This document shows, in pieces, positions 14,401-29,400 of a stretch of DNA of 64,000 nt; positions within the stretch are counted from its first letter, which is position 1; each line of letters opens with the position of its first letter. A model generated the notes under the pieces. The model ran no database searches. It was not told the origin of the DNA and worked only from the letters and a program-made list of their open reading frames with translations. This stretch comes from Certhia americana. Its lineage: Eukaryota > Chordata > Aves > Passeriformes > Certhiidae. Both the position numbers and the translations under genes were made by a program. Where the stretch lies: positions 20,377,998-20,441,997 of the forward strand of contig CM031879.1 in NCBI GenBank assembly GCA_018697195.1, in the 5' to 3' direction.

Positions 14401-17400
14401 GCAATACCAATTCCTGTGTAATCATCTGCAGACAGATGGCATAACCCCCTTCTCCAGGATGTGCCATTCCTCTTGCCTGCTCTGGATTATGCCTCCTGCA
14501 CTGCCAGCCAGTTCACTAGGAGCCAAAGTTCAGCCATCTTCTTAAAGCCCAGAGTCAAATCATCTTCCACAAGGACCTGAAATTTTGTTTCGCTGAGGGT
14601 GACTGTTCTAGCGGGAATTAGCACTGGAGAGGAGTGGGTTAGAGTATTTATGATCTCATGGTTTTCAAAATAAATCATGAAAAAATCAGGGTAATGTAAT
14701 TTAAAGATTATTTCTAATGAAATGTCATGGGTTTGGAACCTTGTGGTGGTTTTTGAAAAGCTTGTTTCAGTTCTTTTTTTGCCTTGTTCAGAAGTGGAGT
14801 TGTTGTTTATTCTCCATTTCTACAAAATTATATTTGCTTCATGGTGAGAAAGAGGAGAAAAAAATACAAGGAAAAAAAACACACAAAAAAATATAGCAAG
14901 TTATCTTACATACATAGATCCATTAATTTAATGTACTGTGGAGATAAAAGTTGCAGACACTTTCTGGGAGGGACAACTGATTTTTTTATGGATCTCAAGA
15001 GTATATATAGTTTTGACATCCATCAGTAAGAAAATAATTGTTTACAGTTTCCAGAGAGTAAGAAAGCATTGCCTTCTGACAACTTGTAAGCAGAAGAGTT
15101 CACACACTGTTTGGGGTGATTAGACCCCTTAGCAGTCCAAGACAATATTTTATTGGTCAAGGCATTAATACGGTTGGAATATAATATATATGAAAATATA
15201 GAAAGTTTTCTGATGTATTTCTAATATGCTTTTTTACTGTTCCAGTGTGACCGCAGCTGTTTGTCTGAGTTGTGTATTTACATTTTTCAAGTGTTTTTAA
15301 ACTTTAAAATAAATAAAAAGCAAAAATTGATGATGGTGTTAGCACCTGTAGCAGACACATATATGTGGGCAAACACATCTCATATTTTTATTCACTCTTA
15401 ATTTAAACCAGTTCAATGTCTGTGCTTTTTAGAAGATCATTCCTAAAAATATTCAGCAGATCAGAATTAATGTTTTGATTTGCATTGCAAACTCTGAAAT
15501 GGATGAAAAATAGCCTTTAAAAACTTAGAGCTCTGAAAACTATTCAGCTGGCAGCTGCTAAATTAGGCTAATGTTTACACTGACCTCAGTACTTTTACTC
15601 CAAGCATTATGCTGTTAGCTGTTCCAAGTAGCCTTGAACTAGGAAGATAGGGTTAGTCTTTACAAGTCACATTTTCTGTGAAGTGGCTATTTGGGACGAT
15701 CTTTGCTGTCAGAGAAGTGTTTCTAAAGGAAGAATTACTGTTTAAATTGATGTGCCTCCTTGACAGAATGGGATCCCTAGTTCCCGTTAATTTCAGACAG
15801 GAGCTCGGTAGGATTATCTAAAAAGTCTTTCGGATTTATTTTAAAAGCATTTACTTAAAGGAACCTTCTTTATGAAAAAGAAAAAGAAAAATTCTGTGGA
15901 GAATGAAGTCTGTTTTATTATGCCTTCTATGGCCTATTAATTTGTTACCATCTATTCTTCTTTGTTGATGAAATTTTAATTTTGCCCTTGCTTGAGCATA
16001 TTGTAAGATTTGTATAAACTGAAGCTCACTGTGCTAACAGAAAGGCTCTTTCAGGATGAACAATTGGAGCTCATTTTATTTCTAGAGGACATTTAAAATA
16101 ACTTATGAATGAGAGTTGTCAGACAAGAAATGCTGTATTAATTAAATCTTATTCTAGTCTTTTTGCTTCTCCAGCTAAACCAACCCTTTAGAAAAAAATA
16201 CATGGCCACCTTAATTATATAGGAGAAGACAAAAACTATCCTTCACATTCCTTCGCCTGAATAAGTATAAGAACTCAATTCATCTAAATAATAACCCCAT
16301 TAGCTGCTTAACTCAACAGTGTACATGGGAAAATTTTCAACACAGAATGTAAGAAACTGTTGATTGGGTGGATCATTTTCAAGGGTTTGTTCTTCTGATG
16401 TTCAAACTGATAGTTTTAAGTAAATCTGATCTGGCGGGGTTATCAGCTTTGCACCATTTATGACTTATGACAAAAGTGTGTGTTCATATACATGCTAATG
16501 CTTTTTTATCTTCTAAATTACAGCAACAATACCATTCAAAAATAGATGACTTGATTGAAGAAACTGTTAAAGAAATTATTTCACTTCTTGTTTCAAAGGT
16601 AAAACTATTTACATTTTAATTTATAATACATCAGAAAATGTTTGAACTTTGGAGATGTATTCAAATATCACACAGTTTTTCTATACTTAGGAAAATTGTG
16701 GGGGGACAACATGATTTTTAAATACTACTTGTGCAGATAATACTGAATTTAAAAAATGAAATTTTATAACAATTGAGTAAACAATTTCTGTGCAGCCTGC
16801 TATTGTCTTCTGTGTTTCTGTTGTAGATAGGAATTGCTAGCAGCTAGCAGAACTGTCAATAATATCTTATGTAATACCACGTGTTATTTTTTTCTTGAAT
16901 TTCTTACATGAGAACTTTCTTCCTGTCATTTAATATTTAAATTTTATATTTAGAGCTGGACAATATCCAGAGTTTCAGTTCAATGAGATTTTGGTCCACT
17001 AACCATTTAATTAAAAATATTTTATAAGTTGTTGTTTCTTGAAATTGATTTTTTAGGCTTTTATATTTAAAAATAAAAAGTGTTTTGACATGACATAAGG
17101 ACTTGGAGAATACGTGAAGAAAAGTTAAACATTGTCATATCTTTCTGTAGCACCTCTACTCTAGTAAAAGTCTTAAGGGATTGATATAAAAAAATAGTTC
17201 CATCCCAAATAGTTTGAAGGACTCTGCAAATAATGACAGAAAAGAAAGATTTTGTAAGAAGTTCTGTTATCTATACATTGCAAACTACCCAGAAATACCT
17301 GATTTTCAAAGTAGGATAAATAAGCTATATATTTACAATTTGCAAGCTAGTGACAAAAAGTAAGTCTCTGGTCATATTTTCATCATGCCTTTATTTTTGC

Positions 17401-20400
17401 TTGTCACAGCTTGCTGGGAGGGATGGGAATCTGTGTTGGGATTGACACCTATGAGTTGAAGAGGAAGCCTTTGTAGAATCAATATAGAAGTTTAAAATAA
17501 ATGTGTCCACTTAATGATAACTATGTAGAAGCTACACATTTTTGGTCTAAAGTGACGTTTTGATGTAAACATAATTATAAGCAGTTCAACTCAACAGTTT
17601 CAAGTTTTACATATTGCCTATCATAGCTCCCAACTAATCTTCCAGTTTATGGTTTTAGTGTTATTGAAAAAGAAGAGGAAGAAAGGGGAATTTAATCAGA
17701 AAAAAATGTGCTATTGAAGGTTAAATTTTTTATTTTATTTTATTTAATAGCTGAGATTATTAAAAAATTAAGAATATAGTCATACTCCTTCGGGATTAAT
17801 GTACAAGAAATTCTAGAGTCAACTGCTGTCAATACAGAGGGATATGCTTTATTAGTAATCACAGTAGTACCAGAAGCTGAAATCTAAAACCAGGAAGCAA
17901 ATATTCCACGTCATTGGCTGACCACTGGAAGCTTAGCCAGTGTCTCCTCACTTGAGATGTGAAATACCAGTGACATCCTGATTGCTTCTGTTTCAAGGCA
18001 GAAAGCTTCTGAGGGTACAAAGGAAGGCCAAGGTTTAGCTCGAAGTTTTTGGCCAGAAAAAATACACATCAATGTGCGTGATAGCCATATGCATTCATCT
18101 TTTGCATCTAATATATTTTCATTATTTTCCAGCCTTTACCTCTTTATTGCCTCCTTTGTGTATCAGTGGAATAAGTGTTTCAATCATTGTTTTAGCTGCA
18201 AGTCTCTTCTGAGACTGAAAATAATACTTTTCCTTCAGTGAGGTTTTATTTGCTAAGAGCTGTGCTGGGCAGTTTTTACACAAGACATATCAGTCTAAAG
18301 CGCTCAAGAAATCACAGGAATAGCACAAGACAGTGAAACAAAGCACAGCATGTCTTAGGGTAACCAATTCACAGAATGTAGGGTACACACCGAAATGCTT
18401 TTAGAGTTTTAAAAGTCCGTACACTGACATCTCAGAAAACAAATTTCCAGCTTCATAACTAGGCCTTTTGTTTAAACAGATATCCTTGACACTGAAATGT
18501 TTTGCTCTGTTATTTTGTGCCCCACTTGTATTGGATTCATCTGTAGGCACTGCGGACACCATGTTGTTTCTGAAATCAGCCTTTTCCTTAGCCAATCTTT
18601 GCACAATAAAGTTGAACACTTTTCTGCAGAAAGAATCCTTTTCAATCAGATAAAATGAGTTAAAGTATGAATAGCAGCTTCTCACAGACATGCAACTGCA
18701 AAGCAGAAAACTGGTATTTGGTCTAATAAAGCAGGTGCAGAAACAACTGCCACTCTCTTTTGTGACGTGGATTTATTCTTTGATTGGCACCTATGTACTG
18801 ATGTCTTAATTAATCACTGTAAATATGACAGGTTAGATTGATAAATGACGAATGTAAGTTTTCACTTGCTCCTGCTCCTTGAACTGTTAAGATCAGGGCT
18901 ATTGTAAAGTGATGATCTCAGTTCCTCTGGAGGTGACACTGTTGTGACACTGTTACAGGGCCCATTAACAGCATGCCAGATGGAATTTTGTTCTGTCCTC
19001 ACACTCATAAAATGATACTCTTGGTTGTGGGAATGACTGTATTGGGAGCAAGGGATGACTTTTAAAACAATTTTTATATAAACTAGAAAGCAATTTATAT
19101 GTGTAAAATAAATGTGCATGAATACAATGGCTGACATATGTTACATACTGTGAACTACTTGAGCATCATAACATCACAGAGGGATGTGAAAAGGGAATTT
19201 GTTTGCTTTGAGGCAAATTTGGGGGAGTTTAAACATTAAAGCTGTAATTAATTCAATTATTAAGAGTTTTTTGTTTGGTCAGAACAAAATTTTGGCAAAA
19301 ACACCTATTCATACCTCTTACTGAGAAGTCATGCTACTCAGACAATAGCAGATGAAAGTCTAGGGGAGAGAAACCACATCATACCAGAGACTTTGGGCAC
19401 ACATTTTCTTGTCTCCATCTTGGCCATGGAGTAGCTGCTCAACAGCTCATGCTGCTGACAGAAAACCAGTGCTATTACACTTTCAGGTGAAATCAGAGCT
19501 GATTTTCTATTTAATAGCAAAGATAAGAGAAACATGATCACAATCATCACCTTTAGCAATTGTGCTCCATGATCTTTGAAAAAGTGGTCCTAGAAAACAA
19601 TGTGTGATTTCTACCCAAAATACATGTTGAGTATACACACTGCTATATTCAACGACATTGTAGAGACAGCAATGTTGTGTTGGAAGCAGGCCCACCTCAG
19701 GAGAAACTTTGGGTCGGGTTTCTATTTCTGCAGTGTTTCAGCAGTTTCTATCTGTTTGTGAAGTGAAGTGAAGCTGCAGAAAGAGGTTATCCTTGATTTC
19801 AGCACTTTGTGAGGTGGAGAAAGTGATCATATTTACATTTCATGTTGCACTGCTGATCAAGACAAATAGGAGGAAGAAAAATTCACATTCTCATTCCAAG
19901 TATTTAATTTTCACAGTTTGCATTTAGATTTTTCTCTGTGCTTTTCCTCCAGGTTGTTTCAGTGTTAGAAGGTGTGCTGTCTAAATTGTCAAGATATGAT
20001 GAAGGTACTTTCTTCTCATCATTAGTTTCATTCACTGTAAGTGTTTGGATTCTCAAAGGTTCTGTTCTTCTTTATGTGCATAATTCTGAAATTGTGTGCA
20101 ATTTGTAGTAATTGGTACTTACTATGTCTTTTATGCTTAATTTTCTAAAGGTAAAAGCAGCTGCCAAATATGTTGATGTTCCGGTAAGTATAACGCTTTT
20201 AGATTTATTTATTCCATTGTTCATAATAATTCAGAAATTAGGGGGTCTTTAGCTCACATTTTTTGCTGTTGACATTTTACTTTCCTACAGAGATTCATTA
20301 CAGCTTTACAAAGAGTATTTAAACAGCCACTACAACCCTGAGAGGATGTTTCAGTTCCCTTGTGCAATAAATAACTCTCAAAGCAAACTGTGAAAAGGTT

Positions 20401-23400
20401 ATTCTCAATGCACTTTTTCAGTTGTGGAAGAGTGAGGATTGCAACTTATATACTCTTTTGTGGGGATAAATTGTTCAAATGTGTAGTATAAGCAACAAGT
20501 AAAAGCATCATACTTGAATATCCATTATTTCTTGATTTCTTACTTCAGGGCTCAGGTCTGCTTATTTAACCCCTTGCTTGCTCAATCGCTATTTGATTTA
20601 CCATTGGCTGTGCAATATTTGTGAGCTATAAGTAAAAACTAAAGGGGCAACTGTTGGAGCTTTTTTATACATAAAGGCAAAGTTCAGCTGTTAAGATTTT
20701 TTTATTAGAGTATGAGAGTAGAATATCTCATTAAATAAGCAAAGTTATGTAATATGGTCATTTTCACTTTCTCTCATAAGTCTGTATTCTCATCCCTTTT
20801 TAATGCAGTTCTAAAAATAAATCTTATTTTCCAAGCACAGCAAAAAAAGGCGACAATTATTACATGTGACAATTATTATGTAAATGAAAAATATTAAATT
20901 AAAATATAGATGAATGCCAGATATGCTAAACTGTGTGGTGGCCAGCAAAACCTTCAGCAGTTCTATCCCAAAAAATGCAAGCTTAAATTTTTTTTTTTTT
21001 TCAATCCATGTATTTTAAATAAAAGGAAAAGTCTCTGTTTCTGGAATTTGTTATTTTGCTGACTTTATATTTGTTTTATTCATAAGATAAATTCTAAAAT
21101 TTCTGTTGTTTTCAGATGATGTTTTCAGATTTTTTCTTATTTTGTTGCCTGGGGCTTTTTACCTTTGTAAGTGCTCTTTTGTTTTATAAAAAAGAAAAAA
21201 GTAGGCTGTCATTCATTCAAAGGAATGACCTCATATAAAATCCAGTTAATTTAGTTTACCTTTTGTTAATATATTGTGCTGTGTAGCTGCCACAAAAGGT
21301 CCTTGTTGAGGCACTTAAGACCCAAAGGCCTAAAGAAAAAATTAGTGGACAAACTAGAAATTTATTGGCTTCTTTTGGATAATATGGAAAACTCTCCAAA
21401 TTACATATCTATGCAGATGAGACATCAAAGTTTTTCACCATTGACCTGGATACATTGATGCTGAAGTTCAGTAAAAAATGAGTCTAAAAAATACTTTTTC
21501 CACAAGCTCTGGGGAATCTTGCAAATCAGGTCACACAGGGATGCACTCACTGTTCCACAGAAAGAGGGAGGTGAGAGGGGAGATGGTTGCTGGAGCCCCA
21601 CTGCCCTTCTCACATTCACTGAATGGTGGTGCTTGGCTTGAAGAAAGGACCAGATTATTGACAGGCTATCCAGATCCTTGCATTATTACAATGTCTTCAC
21701 TTCACAGCTTTGTCACACACCTTTCCCACAGCTGAGCATTTAAACTGGACTGTAGTTCTACATTTGTAAACTACAAATGTAAACTGTGCTTCAGGGAAGC
21801 TGTGGATCCGACCAGAAAAAGATTTTTCAAATTCTGGAGGTCCTTTTACCTGGATTGAAAGATTTTCTTAGGCTGGGGGTTGCTTTTGCTCCTTCACATT
21901 CTTTTATTGTGAAGATGCAGTTAAGGCCAAGAGCCCTTACTGTCACAACTGACAGCAGCTGTCCAGTCTGAAGAGGGCCTAGAATCACCAGATGTCAAAG
22001 TAAAAAATTCCAGCTGTAAGAGGAGGCTGAAAGTCATCACATCACGAGGTCATCACCTGGGCTCACAGCTGAGGGGAGAAGTGGAGTGAGGGGCAGCACA
22101 CAGGGAGGAATGTACACTGAGCTCTTGGTAGTGTGACACTGACCTAGCAAGCCTGCACTGAAGCTAATTAAACATCTCATTGTTTTATTTCAACCTGATG
22201 TGTTGTAAAATTTCTTCTTGTCCTTCCTTACCATATAGCTGCATGTGTGAAAGTTACTTAAAAGTGACCACAGTCAGCCCTCTCTTTTGAAGCAGTGGTG
22301 CAGACTTGCAGTGTGCTAGACAATGGCATTCTGCCCCTGTGCCCCACCTCCATCTGAGTGAGATCACTTGGTGCATCTAGGGGAGGGGTGGGGGGGAACA
22401 GGGGCTTTGGGGGAGTTGTTTGAGTGGATGGCTTTGACAGAGTTTTTGATCTTTGATTACTGGGATTTGGCAAACAGTGAAAAATACACTGGTTTGTAGT
22501 GAAATAAAAAGAAACTGACGAGGAAAAAAAAATGTTAGAAGAAAATTAAGGTAGTACTGAGCAAAATGTTTTAGAGGGAGGATAAGGGGTAAAGGGGATA
22601 AAAAATATAAACAAAAGTAAATACAAAATAGTAAATTATTCAAAAGGAAGGAAGACATTCCTGAATTATTTTCATCATTTTGAGGAAAAGGTTAATTCTA
22701 TTAATACTGAGAGAGGGTTTAGACAATAAATAGTTGAACATGAAGGTGAACACTCCCTAGACAGCATCCCTCAGTTTCTCAGGACCAGGGTGGGAAAGAT
22801 AGACATGGACTTGTGGTTCATTTGGCAGACGGGTTAGTAAAAATGCTACCTACCCTTGCTGTCTACCCCTCTATTCATTAATCTTGCTAAAGAACTATGA
22901 TTAATTATACCCAAGAGAAGAAAAAAAAAAAAAAAAAAGTGGTTTTGAGGAGTTTTTTAACTGTTTAAGTAAACATGCAACATAAGCCTCAATTTCTCAG
23001 AATGCCCTTCAAGAAGTGGGCAGTCCCATGGAGCTCTCATTGCTTTCCCCAGCTATGCATGGAGGGCTATATGGACACTATGTATGTTTTGGTAATTGAA
23101 ACCCCGATAGAAATAGTAGCAATAGTGCAAAATTACACAGACCAGGAAGAATAACAACGATGTCTTGTAGTTTCCTAAAAAGAATAATGAAAAAATCTAG
23201 TTGCTCTTACGCTCTCCCTATTGGTAATTGTCACAGTACGCAAGGCTCTGCAGTAGAAAAAAAATAAAAGTGGCTGCTGTGCAGGTGGAAGAAACCACAT
23301 GTTTGGAGGAAAATAACACAAATGTTACAAGTAGTGCATGAAGGATGACATTGGTTCTCTTTTTAATGCTATGTTTTGATAACTGGGAATGCAGAAGCTG

Positions 23401-26400
23401 ATTTGAATACACAACTCATCCATATCCACTATAACCTTTTGTTAGTTTCTCTTAAAGTCCAAGCAATCCATAGCAGATGTAGAAGCACCACCTAATACTT
23501 TTCTTTTTCTTTTAATATTCTGCTCACAAAGCCAGTTAATTAATCAGAATGGGGAAAGAATGCAGTAAAATTGAGGTTAAAAAGAAATATGTTGTTAATC
23601 TCAAATGATTATTATTCCTTAATCATGTAGATAATTTCATTGTGTTCAATTTCTCATCACTGTAAGTCAGTTTTGCATACAAATAATTGTGTCTTTAGCT
23701 GGTCATTTCTACACACATTTGCTGCATTGACAAATACAACCAGAGCAATTACTCATACAAATTGAGCATCCAGTTACATGCTCATGTATATACTGCTTTT
23801 TGTTCAGAAAGGTATGTTTAAATCTCTTTGTAGGAGCCAGTAATCTATGCCAGTTACTTAGAGGGCACAGAAGGAACCTAATCCTCCCTCTCTTCATATG
23901 GGCCACCTGTCATAGCAAGTGCAGAGAGGCCATTTGAAGGAGCCAGGGCTGACAGCAGTGCACAGCTCACACAATGCCAGCCCTCTCGCTCCACTCTTGC
24001 CTTTATGTGGGGATCAAAGGTATGAAAAGGGGCCTCACACATGTGCCAGCATTTGACTTACGGGGTCTTGTAGAGGCCAGAGAAGGAACTCTGCCTCCTA
24101 CCAGGCAGACACACATGGGGACCTACAGGACACCTTCATTTTGAAATACCACACTTGTACTGCATGGCCTCGTTTAGCTGATTTTGATAAGCAAAAAGCT
24201 TTTTGAGGGAACTAAGTGTTTATTCAGGTGTGGCCATACGGTGCTAGTCATTTTTAAGCTGGATTTTCTTGTAGAACTCTATTTTAAAATAAAAGACCAT
24301 AGAAATGGTAATATCCTTACATTTAGGGCTTCTCCTGGCTTCCTCCTCTGTATACCCAGACCTGGGAACTGGCCCTTCTGTTTTCTGATCTGTGAAAACA
24401 AGCTATTGTAGAATTGGAGGGAAAGCCCTGCAGCATCTGTTTTAAGTCAGCAGTATTTCTGAGATACCTCTTAAATGACAATTAGAAGGATGACTACTAA
24501 TCAGTAGGAAAGCTAAAACAGCACAGTAAAATATAAATTTATGGAGGAAAATAAGAAAGCACATTTTAATACCAAATTTTGTCGTAGGGCATGTAGTGGT
24601 TTGAAGACCTTTTGCACTAAGAATCAAAATCCTGGTGCAGGCATTTGCATGCCTATGTTGCCCCATGAATGCAATGAAACTATATGTATATGAAAAGGTG
24701 TTTGTGTAATGCTTGTGTGATGCAGAATCACAGTTTAAATTTTCCATGACATTTCTCAAAATGCACGCATTTCTGCTTTGCCAAAGCTGCTTTTCAAGTT
24801 TCTTTTCAAGAAGACATTTTTGAGAGAGAGAAAATGCATTGCATGTTTTCATTTAAACAAAACAATTTCTTTTATAACTGTGTGAAATTAAAATGTTAGC
24901 TTTATAATAGACTGATTATGCAAATGGTGCACCTTCCCACCTGACTTACGTATTTCATTTTGTAAGAAATTATGATGATCTAGCTGTGGATACAAGTAGT
25001 TTTTATTCCAAAAGCATTTTAATGATATTTTAATTTTGCAAATCCAAAGTTCATGTGATGAGTTTTGCAGTATTTAGAGAAGAACTTTCAGGCAGTGAAA
25101 TTTTCCAACATGGTCTTTCATTTAGCAGTGGATACTTAATACGGAGCTCCTGTGTTCCTCACAATAGCCCCCTCCAGCTCATCACTCCTTTTCATTGCAT
25201 TGTTACAACCATGCTGCAGTTAAAATTACTCCCTCCAGGATGCAAGGGAGGGGAAAGAAGTGAAGATGAGAGCAAACACAAAACTGGATGAATGTTGTTA
25301 TTGTACAGTTAGTCTCTAGCATCTGTTCTCACTGTTGAAACATTAATGCTTTGGCAGTATAGCAACTTGGTAAAAATAGTGCAGTGGATTGAGGCTGGTT
25401 TCTTGGTTTTTTGGTAATATAAGTTCATTTAATGCTTTGATGCTAAGAAATGTTCTGTGACAAATGCTAAAGTGAAAATAAACATAACTCAATTATTACA
25501 AATGTGCATGCTTTTCACTGAGATTTATGCCAAACTGTTGCATTGCAAAGAGCTGTTCAGAAACTTAGGTGTACCTTGCCTGTAGGAAAATGCCTAATAT
25601 TAGTGGCAGCGTTAAACCTGCTGCACTCTTTGAATATTTGAAAATACTTGAATGGCTGGAAATTAAGGCAATGCAGCACTACTTCTCACTAGGAGCTTCA
25701 GGAAGATTTTGCCTGTGGGAGCCATGCATATCAATCATGAAACAGCTTCTACAGCATCTTGGAAACTGAAATAATGTATTTTAACATTTGTCTCTATGTT
25801 AAATAGACACTATGATGCTGTTTTCCTTTTCAAATGAGGAAAATTAGGCTGTTACTTCATCTGAATTTATTGCTATGAAAAAGTGCCTGGCAGTCAGGAC
25901 CCACCTACCAGTGAATAGTAAGAGACAACCTGCACCTGTGGGATTAGGTGCAGCAGCAGGAAGTAAGAGCACTTGGAGTATATAATTAACAAGGATTTTA
26001 AATTTTTTTTTACCCCAAACAGCATGTTCATCTTGCCAGGTTAACTAGTGATTAACCCTAAAAAAGAATGTGCTGAAGTCTACACCCTTGTTTAAACTCA
26101 TTCACTCGCCAGTGTATTCAGTTACTTGTGTAACCAGTGGCAAAGTAACCCTATTTACAACTCTTAATTTCCTGGTATTTTTTTTGATGTCTTTGTGTTT
26201 CCAGTTTCTCTATTCATCTCTTTGTCTGGTTCTCTTTCATTTTCAGATAGGCAAAACAGCTTGTCTGCTGTTGTGAATAAAACAAACTTATAATAACTTT
26301 CTAGCTATCATTAAAAAAACACCTTTTTTCTTGGGGAAACTTTCAGACAGTATTTTTTTAATACTTACCTGGATAACATACCAGGTTAAATTTTTCTCCC

Positions 26401-29400
26401 AAAGATGTGCAAATAACTCTCATTAACTTCAGCAGATGTTCTGCCAGAGATTCAGAGAAGATTTTTTTTTTTTTTTTAATTGAGTATGGATGTGGAGACT
26501 GGAATGCTTTAGTCTTTTCTATTAAATGCCCCCCTGTGACAGTTACTTAAAAAATATCTCAGTTTCTATTTGTTTGTCTTCTAAGGTACATGAAACTTCT
26601 TAGTTGTTTTTTGTTTGTTTAATTCTGTATTAACTTGGGTTTTTTCTGATGCTTAATAATTTAAAACAGATCAGTAGAGGATGGCATAATCAAAGGTTTC
26701 CAAATAATACATAATCCCTATTAAAAAAGTTACATATGCAGCATTAAAGCTATTTTGATGCTTATAATAGCTTTCTTTTCTTCTTCCACATGTTTGGAGA
26801 AAACAAATCAATTCAGTGCATACAATATGAAGAGATAATGAAGTATTTGATATACTGTTGCTTCATTCAGTGTTTAATGTGTACTTTGCCCACCATGAGC
26901 AAATATGATTAACCTTCAATGATTTTGGTAAGGTTTAAAACAGACATACTTCAGAGTATTGATAATCTGCCTTACCCAGACTTACTTCTACTGTAGTCAG
27001 ACACTGTTTAAAAAGAAAATTAATTTTTTTTTTCCACAGCAATTTCAAAGATAATTATCCTGCACACATTAAGAAGGATAAAGTGTTTTAAAGAACTGTA
27101 ATTCTAATTGGTAAATGTCACCAGCTGTTGCAATTACTCTTACTGTGTATATTCTTTTAATGATTACACTCCTGCGCCACAAGCTACATGAAAATATATT
27201 CACTAGGTGTGAAATTCCCATATGTCACAGCTTCAAGACTAAGTAAAATCTCAAAGATAAGGAAGTTAATGCTGATGGGAAATGTTACTCTTCTTGCTTT
27301 GGCTGTTTGCAAGATGAACATTTTTTACTGAACTTAGTAAAAGAAAATATTCTATTAATTGCAGAACCACTAGGCTTTACAATTCAGTGGAAGATTCACT
27401 AATGCATTTTAGTGTATATCTTCAAGAATTGTAATCAGCCTTTCATTTACTTTCATTCACCCATCTCTGGAGATTTCAAAATATTTTTCCATTATTCCTC
27501 CAAGTTAACTCTAGTCAAATTCCTATAAATTTTGTATCAGGTTTTCGAAAGTACATAAGGTTTCAACACTGATTGAATTCTCTTGTGCCATTCACAAATG
27601 AGTATTCTAAGGCAAAATAAGGAGTTTTCTGTTTTAAATCTGCTTCTCTTTGTGATTTGTATTAATATGAAAGCATTTCTATCACATTTTAGTGAGGGTA
27701 CATTTTTATGAAGGAGATCTCTCAATCAGGTTTTCTAACAGAAAATTTTTTGTTTATTGAAGTCTTAGATTTTTTATTGTATGCTTAGGATTTAGGTGGG
27801 GATGCAGATGTAAATATCAATGGTCCTGCTTTCCTCTTAAGAGTTTCATCTAAGCATATATAGATGGAATAAGTTTTTTCAATGAGCTTTCATTGCCTCT
27901 GGAATGACCATTCCAAATGTAGGAGATATTTCAGTTTTTCATTGTGAGTTTTGGAGATGCTACAAGTATTTAAGCTGTCCATCATTCCACGTTTAATGGT
28001 TACTTTTCAAAAATTAAACTGCCATATATGCACATGAATAAATGAAAAAGAAAATATTTTTATTTTGGAACATATTCCTCTATATGTTAGTGGTAGATCC
28101 AGAGTAAAAAGAGTTGAACCTCATGAGCCAGGAGGTTTCACTCACTGCAGCTTTGAGGAAAGAATGCTGTCATCCTGTTACTATAATAGGATGGCAGCAG
28201 TATCTGGACAAGTATTAGTATGCTAAAATGTTACACCTCTTCTTCCCTCTTGTACTCAGACCTGTTCATATACATTTCAAAATATTACATACGTAAGAAA
28301 TGAGAAAAATTTAAAGTTGAATATTCACTTGCAGACTAGGAAAAAAGCCTAAATATAAAATGAGATGTTAATATTTTAACTACATGGGGATTCTCATGCA
28401 TACAGGCTTTTAAAATATGCTGAATATTTTACACTGTTTCATATCCTATTTTCAGACAATAGCAGTTTATGAGAAATAGACTTTTCTTGTGCTTGGGAAT
28501 TCATGGTCTGTGTGTAACTGTTTTTTGTCTTTCTTCCCTGGAACTATTAATTATTCTGTATGGAGTCTTAGCAAAATCTGGATCATTTATAAATGTTAAG
28601 GCCCATGTTGAGGCTTACTATGAAGTATTATAGAAACTTAGCATTCTTTTGCATGCCAGGAACATTATATGCTTTTGTTTGGGAGTAAGTAATACTTTTA
28701 CAAGCTTGCTCACACAGAGGACATTTGCAGAAAACTTCCCAAAGTTCCTGTGTGCATTCTTGGTTCCCGTTAGAAAAAAGTGAACTCCTTACCAGCTCTG
28801 CATACACTAATGGGCAAGTTGCAGTAAAGGGCAAGTTGCAGGCTGTTAACAGTGTTATTGTGGAACAACTTTACATGACTACAGAGATCCAGAGATCACA
28901 GCTGGATTCTGGAGTGATACAGAGGAGAGCAGTTTCAGACACCACTGTGCCTGTACAGCTGTAGTATCACATACACACAACATATCCTAGCCTGGCTCAT
29001 GCTTGGGGGTGTAGTATAAAAATTATGCCTGCTCAGCTATTCATACAGAACATATATTGGTACAAGAAGGGAAAAATTCTGGTCCTTGCTCCTCCCCTAG
29101 CCATCCTCTGGGCTGATTGTACCACTGCAACAATTTACAAAATATAAGGGTACAGGACTGCACTCAAAACAGCCTTTTTATGCTGTTTGCTTTTAGGAAT
29201 ATCCTTGGGCTTCATTTGAATTGCAGTTAGGTGAAGCTAATGTCAAACACAAAATTCAGCTGTACGTTGGAAGTATATTAGAAGAAATATTAAGCAGTGA
29301 AATAGGAACTGAATGTTTTTTAAAGCATTTTCTGAATGTGATAGCAGGATTTGGATCTCCACACTCAGACTGGAGTGACTCACTATCAAAAAAAGGGGAA

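Noticed and set aside
21754..21785. Hairpin considered as a microRNA
   Set aside because: A 14-pair stem with a 3-base loop is far too short for a microRNA precursor.
24442..24852. 136-codon - strand frame in a CADPS2 intron
   Set aside because: No family features, no splice or promoter context, and AT-driven composition.
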